DNA from: CAZPAH01 sp964584495
GTDB taxonomy: Bacteria > Krumholzibacteriota > Krumholzibacteriia > Krumholzibacteriales > Krumholzibacteriaceae
Direction: 5' to 3'
NCBI GenBank assembly: GCA_964584495.1
Contig: CAZPAH010000103.1
Coordinates: 1 to 10,272 of the forward strand
Length of the DNA stretch: 10,272 bases
Of this stretch, positions 6,032 to 10,272 are shown one piece after another. The notes under the pieces were generated by a model. That model worked only from the letters and a program-made list of their open reading frames with translations. It was not told the origin of the DNA and made no database searches. Each line of letters begins with the position of its first letter. Position 1 is the stretch's first letter. Made by a program: the position numbers and the translations under genes.

Positions 6032-6796
6032 TTAGAAGCGGAAGGAAATACGGCCCTCGAAATCTAGAGTGCTCGTAGTAAGAGGAGGATCAAGCACTAT
6101 AGAACGTATGTCGGCGGGAGCTCCGAATCTATAGTTATCGCTGGACAATCCTATATCAAGGAACCACTGTGGAGTCAGGTACACCGACAAGCCGAGGCCG
6201 AAGGCCCATTTCGTCCCCGCAAAGGAACATGTATCCAATTCGGGAGCATCATCCAAATTGAAATCGAATCCCGTAAAGCCCATGGATCCCTTGAAATAGG
6301 GTTGGACGCGGCTGTCGGCCAGAAAATGCCAGGAGAGCCCCGCCCCCACATCCCACAGAACGCCCTCGCCCGGCAGTCCCAACCAGGTGCCATCGTGGCT
6401 AGACCGAACCACGTAGAGTTCCGCTCCGAGGGCGTTTTTGTAGGTCGGCCCAAACCTCCTTTTTACTCCGAGAGCCGCGCCTAAACCAAGGCTGGATTTC
6501 ACCTCGGGGACAAGAAGAATCAGACCCGCACCGGAAAAAAAAGAATGCCCGTCAAAATCGCCCTTCAACGAAGGCCTGTTGACAGAGAACGATAGATAGA
6601 CTTCCAATTCGGGATATTCGACGGGTTCTTTGTTCCGGCTGGACTCGGCCACGGGAACCGAGCTCCGGTTATCCAATGCAGCTTCAACACGGGAAGCGGC
6701 CAAGACCACCAGGATCACCGTCGACAGAGACATTAGGAACCGCGGGGAGACCAAAAACTTAACGGAGAAAATGGCATCAGACCTTATCCTGCTCAT
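6032..6796 (-). CDS. Outer-membrane beta-barrel-like protein
   Basis: 254 aa from the ATG at 6796. A basic N-region (RIRS, K13, R19) precedes the hydrophobic core SLSTVILVVLAASRVEA with cleavage likely near residue 39. A low-complexity linker follows (about 41-62), then repeated amphipathic strands: ELEVYLSFSVN, GAGLILLVPEV, LGLGAALGVKRRF, LGAELYVVRSS, WDVGAGLSWHFL, VQPYFKGSMGFTGF, WAFGLGLSVYLT, WFLDIGLSSDNYRF. It ends FEGRISFRF with a terminal Phe, the usual BAM signal. This is typical of an 8-strand OMP_b-brl/OmpW-like barrel; the specific role is unknown. Start is uncertain: an in-frame ATG at 6844 gives 16 more residues (GGGA 6 nt upstream), and one at 6733 gives the shortest signal peptide without a ribosome-binding site. 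Confidence 0.75.
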   Translation of the reverse strand: MSRIRSDAIFSVKFLVSPRFLMSLSTVILVVLAASRVEAALDNRSSVPVAESSRNKEPVEYPELEVYLSFSVNRPSLKGDFDGHSFFSGAGLILLVPEVKSSLGLGAALGVKRRFGPTYKNALGAELYVVRSSHDGTWLGLPGEGVLWDVGAGLSWHFLADSRVQPYFKGSMGFTGFDFNLDDAPELDTCSFAGTKWAFGLGLSVYLTPQWFLDIGLSSDNYRFGAPADIRSIVLDPPLTTSTLDFEGRISFRF

Positions 6797-6933
6797 ATCT
6801 CGGTTTATCCTTTGTTTCTTCGTAATAGGCTTCAACGCCGACATCTTTCATCCCGTCATTCATTATCAGCCATCTTCCGCGTAGATCGGGACACAAAATT
6901 CAAAACACTTTCACATAGTACTGCACCCGGGTT

Positions 6934-8007
6934 TTATCTGTTTTTACCTTGATCCTTAAATTGTTTCGTAGCCTTGCTAATGCTCTTCCATCGTGATTTC
7001 TCGACTGCGCTTGGCTTCATTGTACGCCTGCGGGCCAAATATTCATATTCATTCTTCAGTTTCAAATAGCTTTCGAAACGTTCGGCGGAAAGAGCATTCG
7101 TCTTCAAAGCTTCCCGCACGGCACATCCGGGTTCGTTCTCATGATTACAGTCACGAAACTTACAAGACACTGCCAATTGTTCAATATCGTCAAATACCTG
7201 CCTCAATCCTTCATCATCGCCCCAGACTTGTAGTTCGCGCATGCCGGGAGTGTCGATTACCATACCACCGCCCGGCAGGATAATCAACTCTCGATGGGTG
7301 GTGGTATGCCGTCCCTTGCTCCCGGCTTCATTCACCTTGTTGACTTTCATGTATTCGGAACCAAGAAGTGAATTGATTATCGTAGATTTTCCAACTCCGG
7401 ACGATCCCAAAAAGGCCACGGTCCGCCCTTCCTTGATATATTTTTCCAGTATGTCGATACCTTTGCTTTCGGTCGCGCTGATAGCCAACACATCCGTTCC
7501 GATAGCAATCGACTCGACCTCGCTCTTACGTGCTTCATATTCAGGGCAAAGATCGGTTTTGTTCAAAAGGATGACTGGGATTGTGCCACTATCCCAAGCG
7601 ACCGAAAGATAACGTTCGATCCGCCGCAAATTATAGTTATCATCCAGACCCGTGACAATAAAGACGTTATCAATATTCGCGGCGATTACCTGTTCGTCCG
7701 TGACGGCACCAGCCACTTTCCGACCGAATCTATTCTTCCTGGGCAGCAAGGCATGTACGGCGCCTTTCTTTTCTTCCTCTCTTATTGCAGCCACCACCCA
7801 ATCGCCGACGACAGGATATCCACTTTTTGCTTCGGTCTCGTACCTGAACTTTCCGGATAATTCGCACAAATACTCGCCGGCTTCACCGGTAGCCATATAT
7901 ATGTTTCGATTATCCCTCGTTACCCGCAAAGGAACAAAACCCTTACCCTCATAATATTTATAGGCCTCGCTGAAATGGGCGCTCCAACCTAATTTTTCTA
8001 AATCCAT
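6934..8007 (-). CDS. rsgA: Ribosome small-subunit-dependent GTPase A
   Basis: 357 aa, normal length for RsgA (YjeQ), a circularly permuted GTPase that acts late in 30S subunit maturation in the cytosol. An N-terminal OB-fold (about 30-90) ends in the family segment LLPRKNRFGRKV. The GTPase motifs come in the permuted order: G4 NKTD (149-152), G5 ISA (176-178), G1 GSSGVGKST (201-209), G2 region GRHTTTHRE (232-240), G3 DTPG (252-255). A zinc knuckle follows with C282, C287, H289 and C295. All key residues are present. The ATG at 8007 gives the family N-terminus MDLEKLGW; a TTG 13 codons upstream is in frame but not supported. It stands alone functionally among envelope genes. No clear promoter was found. 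Confidence 0.97.
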   Translation of the reverse strand: MDLEKLGWSAHFSEAYKYYEGKGFVPLRVTRDNRNIYMATGEAGEYLCELSGKFRYETEAKSGYPVVGDWVVAAIREEEKKGAVHALLPRKNRFGRKVAGAVTDEQVIAANIDNVFIVTGLDDNYNLRRIERYLSVAWDSGTIPVILLNKTDLCPEYEARKSEVESIAIGTDVLAISATESKGIDILEKYIKEGRTVAFLGSSGVGKSTIINSLLGSEYMKVNKVNEAGSKGRHTTTHRELIILPGGGMVIDTPGMRELQVWGDDEGLRQVFDDIEQLAVSCKFRDCNHENEPGCAVREALKTNALSAERFESYLKLKNEYEYLARRRTMKPSAVEKSRWKSISKATKQFKDQGKNR

Positions 8008-8061
8008 TGCTTTAATCCGTGAAATTCGTTCGGTCAAACAAACCAAAGTATTTACGACGCA

Positions 8062-8091
8062 GCCGTGACAGCCGAGGTTGCATCAGCAAGC
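8062..8091 (-). repeat. Degenerate intergenic repeat, copy A
   Basis: Plus strand GCCGTGAC, one base, GCCGAGG, then TTGCATCAGCAAGC. It matches copy B (9164-9193) in about 23 of 30 positions, in the same orientation. In both copies the second half can fold into a small stem (here GGTTG with CAAGC, one mismatch). It lies in the 128-nt gap between the exported-protein gene at 8136 and rsgA. Confidence 0.4.
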
Positions 8092-8135
8092 GAGTGCGCA
8101 AATGTCCTTGTTATGCTGTAGCAGTATCACTCTGA

Positions 8136-8717
8136 TTACTTTGATAGTGCTTTTATCGCCCCCCAAGTAGAGGGTTCAGTTGCGATGACAAAGGCTTCAT
8201 GTGGAAACACAAACTTATGGCCCGTTACTACATGCACTGCATGATATACTCCACAATCAGCTACAATTGGTTCCTGCTCAAAACTTGTAGGGCTTGTGAT
8301 AACAGAAAGTATCACCGGATCCGAACCAGACACGATGTCTTCCAACGCCATGACAGTGAAATGACCGAAAAATAAATAATCTCGACCAACACCGTGACAT
8401 CTATTGAACACAATAGCTATACCATTTCGAATATCACCCATATGATCCACAACAATGTGAGGATAAAGTGTGGCTGCGCCGGTTGTGATAAGGTAATCTG
8501 CTTCCCAAAACACTCGGAATTCAACTCCACATATTCCATCTGGTCCTTGCCCATTATTTGAAGAATATGCAATATATATATCCTTCATGGCCTGATCTTC
8601 AATATCACTTGAAATGCCATAGCTAGTTGAGTCTGCAAACAAGTATATACCACCTTGTGAAAATGCAGGACTCGAGAAAAAGACTAGCACAAAGACAACA
8701 ACTGCAATTCGTCTCAT
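8136..8717 (-). CDS. Exported protein of unknown function
   Basis: 193 aa. Signal peptide MRRIAVVVFVLVFFSSPAFS with cleavage near residue 20, before QGGIYLFADST. The mature part is beta-rich with three cysteines (63, 107, 155), a central segment NGIAIVFNRC, and a C-terminus STWGAIKALSK. An opening G-x-Y-x-F/AD, an 'NG-IA-x-G/F-x-C' block, a 'VDC/ADC' block and a TWGxIKxL end recall, from memory only, small exported proteins abundant in uncultured Krumholzibacteria/Eisenbacteria-type genomes; their role is unknown. The ATG at 8717 has GGGGGAG 8 nt upstream. It is 68 nt downstream of another small exported-protein gene and probably shares its transcript. The flanking gap contains repeat copy A. 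Confidence 0.8.
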   Translation of the reverse strand: MRRIAVVVFVLVFFSSPAFSQGGIYLFADSTSYGISSDIEDQAMKDIYIAYSSNNGQGPDGICGVEFRVFWEADYLITTGAATLYPHIVVDHMGDIRNGIAIVFNRCHGVGRDYLFFGHFTVMALEDIVSGSDPVILSVITSPTSFEQEPIVADCGVYHAVHVVTGHKFVFPHEAFVIATEPSTWGAIKALSK

Positions 8718-8785
8718 GATGATCTCTCCCCCTTTTTAGTTGATAGTGACTACCCTATTTCCGACCGCATAACGCTGTGAGAATT

Positions 8786-9025
8786 TCAGGCAACTTTGAG
8801 TACTGGGCCTCCTGTACTCCATCCTGGCACTGTAAGACTGCATTCCAATTTGGTATTCTTGGTAAACGATACTAATTCAAACATCATCGTTACAACATCT
8901 GAAGATTCTGTAACTAATAAAGATTCGCCCGATATCCTGTTCGTTGGATATTCTTCTTGATAACGAGATGCCGGCATGAGAAAAAGTAAACATAGAATCA
9001 GAGAAATAATAAGAAGTTTCCCCAT
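8786..9025 (-). CDS. Small exported or membrane-anchored hypothetical protein
   Basis: 79 aa. MGKLLIISLILCLLFLMPAS is a signal peptide or membrane anchor with possible cleavage near residue 20. The remaining 59 residues (YPTNRISGES, VVTMMFELVSF, CSLTVPGW) look like two or three beta strands, too short for a known fold that I recognise. The ATG at 9025 has AGGGGAT just upstream and a promoter with a perfect -10 box about 33 nt before it. It is followed after 68 nt by the larger exported protein. It may be a complete small protein or the remnant of a longer one; no continuing frame was found downstream. Confidence 0.55.
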   Translation of the reverse strand: MGKLLIISLILCLLFLMPASRYQEEYPTNRISGESLLVTESSDVVTMMFELVSFTKNTKLECSLTVPGWSTGGPVLKVA

Positions 9026-9057
9026 ATCCCCTACTTAATTATGCCTCGATTTAGAAT

Positions 9058-9063
9058 ATTATA
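9058..9063 (-). promoter_or_regulatory. Candidate -10 box of the two-gene exported-protein unit
   Basis: Perfect TATAAT on the minus strand, giving a start near 9051 and a leader of about 25 nt to the ATG at 9025. No good -35 is seen at 16-18 nt; the closest TTG (TTGCGT) is only 14 nt away, so an activator may be needed. The palindrome CAAGCGCTTG (9099-9108) lies about 50 nt upstream of the predicted start. Confidence 0.45.
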
Positions 9064-9163
9064 CGTCAGGAGTTTAAACGCAATAGCATTTTACATTCCA
9101 AGCGCTTGCGACGTTGACGCCGGCTAGTTTATAAGATTCTCTCTAACACCTCAGATCGAGGGG

Positions 9164-9193
9164 GCCGTGACTGCCGAGGCTGTGCCAGCAGCC
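9164..9193 (-). repeat. Degenerate intergenic repeat, copy B
   Basis: Plus strand GCCGTGAC, one base, GCCGAGG, then CTGTGCCAGCAGCC, with a perfect 5-bp stem GGCTG/CAGCC around a 6-nt loop. It matches copy A (8062-8091); in the stem a C-G pair here corresponds to a T-A pair there, a compensatory change. It lies 3' of the frameshifted open frame. Confidence 0.4.
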
Positions 9194-9278
9194 GGGCGTG
9201 AAAAAACCTCTGTTGTTCGTCTCCATGCAAGCAATAATTTTCTTTTAAAGCAGATATGTATAAATATTCTTCTCATCT

Positions 9279-9463
9279 TTACTCTAACCTGTACTCTTCC
9301 GGCGAACAAATAAGCCACCCTTGCTTATATCCATATTTACAGACTTCTACAGTTTTATCGTCTTTCTCAACGAAGAACAGTAAATGTGATCAACCTGATA
9401 TAATTTGAAACCTTCGCTTTCAGGGTATCTCCCGCATACTATAAATAAATTATTGTTGCTCAT
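9279..9463 (-). pseudogene. Small open frame broken by an apparent 1-nt frameshift
   Basis: An ATG at 9463 opens a frame beginning MSNNNLFIVCGRYPESEG and passing FKLYQVDHIYC; it then meets a TAG at 9347. Near 9385 the -1 frame takes over with FVEKDDKTVEVCKYGYKQG, then WLICSPEEYRLE, and a TAA at 9279. Both halves look strongly like protein, while each frame turns to noise or stops beyond the joint, so one base seems missing. The restored product would be about 61 aa with four Cys, no signal peptide. No slippery heptamer is visible, so programmed frameshifting is unlikely; a sequencing error or a decayed gene is more likely. The ribosome-binding site is weak. It starts 58 nt after the radical SAM stop codon. 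Family not recognised. Confidence 0.45.
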
Positions 9464-9520
9464 AATCTCACTAAAGCAGTGCTTTATTCACTCGTTGATC
9501 AGTTTGATTTAGCATGGGCG

Positions 9521-10272
9521 TTATTTTTTATCCCGTCCTGATATGACAGAGCTAAAAACTTTGCTAACCGGCCTCGAAACCCACCTGGCCAGCAACCTGG
9601 CCTTGAAACGGGGGCTTACCATAAGGTTGAGCCCTAAATCAATACACTGCTGGCAGTGGCAGCGAGAATTACGGATTGCGAGCCGAATTTTTTTGGCCTT
9701 TCCGGACACGAGAAGAGCCGGCAGGTTGTAATCATAGTCTCTCACGTTTCCGATTAGCCACTTGTCGAGGTCTTCCGCCTCGGGGTAACCCAGTTTTTCA
9801 CAGGGATACACCGAACCTTCCGGTGCGATGACAACACGAAGCTTTCCTGCCTGGCATGGCACTTGATAATGCGGTGCATCGTAATAGTCAGCCTGGTACT
9901 CGCGTATCAGGTTTCGATATGTCTCGAGCAGCGCATTCTCCCTGCTCTGTCCTGTCATATAGCGGTTGACAAGTTGCCTAAATGCGGCAACGTCAGGTGT
10001 TGGCCGATAATCGTCATGCTCGCGTACCAGTCCCAAGCTGATGTCATCAACGCAAAGCTCCTCTACCGCTACCCGTAACAGACCTTCCGTCTCCTGGTTT
10101 AATTTGGACCCCACAGTCACCAATGCCACAAGCGTGACGTTATCGAAACGACTTGCCGCTTCGCTGATTCTCCTCGCGTTACTCAGCCATTTATCATAAT
10201 CATAATTCACGCCGACAAAATCAGCATACTCTCGACCTAATGCATTCATCGATAAGTGCAATCTGTAACGTC
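9521..10272 (-). CDS. Radical SAM protein with SPASM domain (partial, N-terminus beyond window)
   Basis: At least 249 residues, open through the right edge; the CxxxCxxC cluster motif that binds the SAM iron-sulfur cluster must lie outside, so the radical SAM call rests on the C-terminal half. Counting from the first in-frame TTG (10261), HLSMNALGREYADFVGV and VTLVALVTVG fit later strands of the radical SAM barrel. The SPASM-type cysteines follow: Cys136 (VPCQAG), Cys154 in PEGSVYPCEKLG, then CHCQQC (201-206). Such domains bind auxiliary iron-sulfur clusters in enzymes that modify peptides, proteins or small molecules. A basic tail follows (RFKARLLARWVSRPVSK). The TTG at 10261 is not the real start because the frame continues upstream. 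The substrate cannot be told; the small broken frame just downstream is a weak candidate partner. Confidence 0.85.
   Translation of the reverse strand, partial: RYRLHLSMNALGREYADFVGVNYDYDKWLSNARRISEAASRFDNVTLVALVTVGSKLNQETEGLLRVAVEELCVDDISLGLVREHDDYRPTPDVAAFRQLVNRYMTGQSRENALLETYRNLIREYQADYYDAPHYQVPCQAGKLRVVIAPEGSVYPCEKLGYPEAEDLDKWLIGNVRDYDYNLPALLVSGKAKKIRLAIRNSRCHCQQCIDLGLNLMVSPRFKARLLARWVSRPVSKVFSSVISGRDKK

Larger units (their letters stand above)
9026..9520. other. Long AT-rich intergenic region
   Basis: 495 nt between the radical SAM gene and the small exported-protein gene, visibly more AT-rich than neighbouring genes. In minus-strand order it holds a frameshifted small open frame (9463-9279), repeat copy B (9193-9164), a perfect 10-bp palindrome CAAGCGCTTG (9099-9108) and a -10 box (9058-9063). 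No tRNA-, IS- or terminator-like structure was recognised. Confidence 0.6.

Noticed and set aside
6773..6859. Short frame (MNDGMKDVGVEAYYEETKDK and a few more residues) ahead of the barrel gene
   Set aside because: Under 30 codons, no ribosome-binding site, overlaps the likely barrel start region in another frame; composition alone is not enough.
8008..8046. TTG-started 13-residue extension of RsgA
   Set aside because: The RsgA family begins at about MDLEKLGW; the extension has no ribosome-binding site and no family match.
9179..9193. Match of GTGCCAGCAGCCG to the conserved 16S rRNA 530-loop region
   Set aside because: Only about 13 nt match; the flanks do not follow 16S rRNA and the same block is degenerate in the second repeat copy. 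Not an rRNA fragment.
8040..9200. Integron gene cassette with attC sites at the two repeats
   Set aside because: GTTATGC (plus strand, near copy A) and GTTAGAG (minus strand, near copy B) recall attC ends, but neither has the required paired RYYYAAC partner or pairing L boxes at the other end, and no integrase is present.
9151..9276. 41-aa frame beginning MRRIFIHICF just after the frameshifted gene
   Set aside because: It runs through the intergenic repeat, has weak start context and no protein-like pattern in its second half.

Overview
All genes found here lie on the minus strand, so the window reads right to left. It looks like an ordinary chromosomal stretch from a diderm (outer-membrane-bearing) bacterium of middling GC content. 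Support for this includes four lipoprotein-type signal peptides, two exported beta-barrel-like proteins ending in phenylalanine, an exported galactanase and a housekeeping GTPase. The 193-aa exported protein at 8136-8717 resembles, from memory only, a family common in genomes of uncultured phyla such as Krumholzibacteriota and Eisenbacteria. That lineage hint is weak and could not be tested.

Layout from right to left. 10272-9521 is the C-terminal part of a radical SAM/SPASM protein that runs off the right edge. 9520-9026 is the only long stretch without an intact gene. It holds a small open frame that appears broken by a 1-nt frameshift (9279-9463), a degenerate hairpin repeat (about 9164-9193) and a promoter for the next genes. 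9025-8136 holds two small exported proteins in tandem. A second copy of the repeat follows at 8062-8091. 8007-6934 is rsgA, a ribosome-assembly GTPase. 6796-6032 is an outer-membrane beta-barrel-like protein. 5992-5906 is a possible 28-aa membrane peptide. 5865-5251 is an exported beta-rich protein with a C-terminal membrane helix, followed by a weak terminator. 5134-4679 is mscL with its own promoter and an added four-cysteine tail.

4603-3286 is a probable two-gene unit: a GH53 endo-beta-1,4-galactanase and a 72-aa lipoprotein, closed by a hairpin terminator. 3231-1964 is a polytopic membrane protein whose end overlaps a possible start of a cysteine-rich beta-barrel-like protein. 1861-1514 is a small cupin started by TTG behind a strong ribosome-binding site. 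1367-756 is a lipoprotein with a carbohydrate-binding-like beta-sandwich. 646-1 is the N-terminal half of a lipoprotein that joins a TPR-like segment to an alpha/beta-hydrolase and is cut by the left edge.

Together the genes suggest envelope and surface functions: polysaccharide breakdown and binding, esterase activity, outer-membrane proteins and osmotic-shock release. These are interspersed with housekeeping rsgA. I found no CRISPR array, transposase, tRNA, rRNA or defence island. The most unusual stretch is 8060-9520, with its paired intergenic repeats, frameshifted small gene and exported proteins of unknown function.
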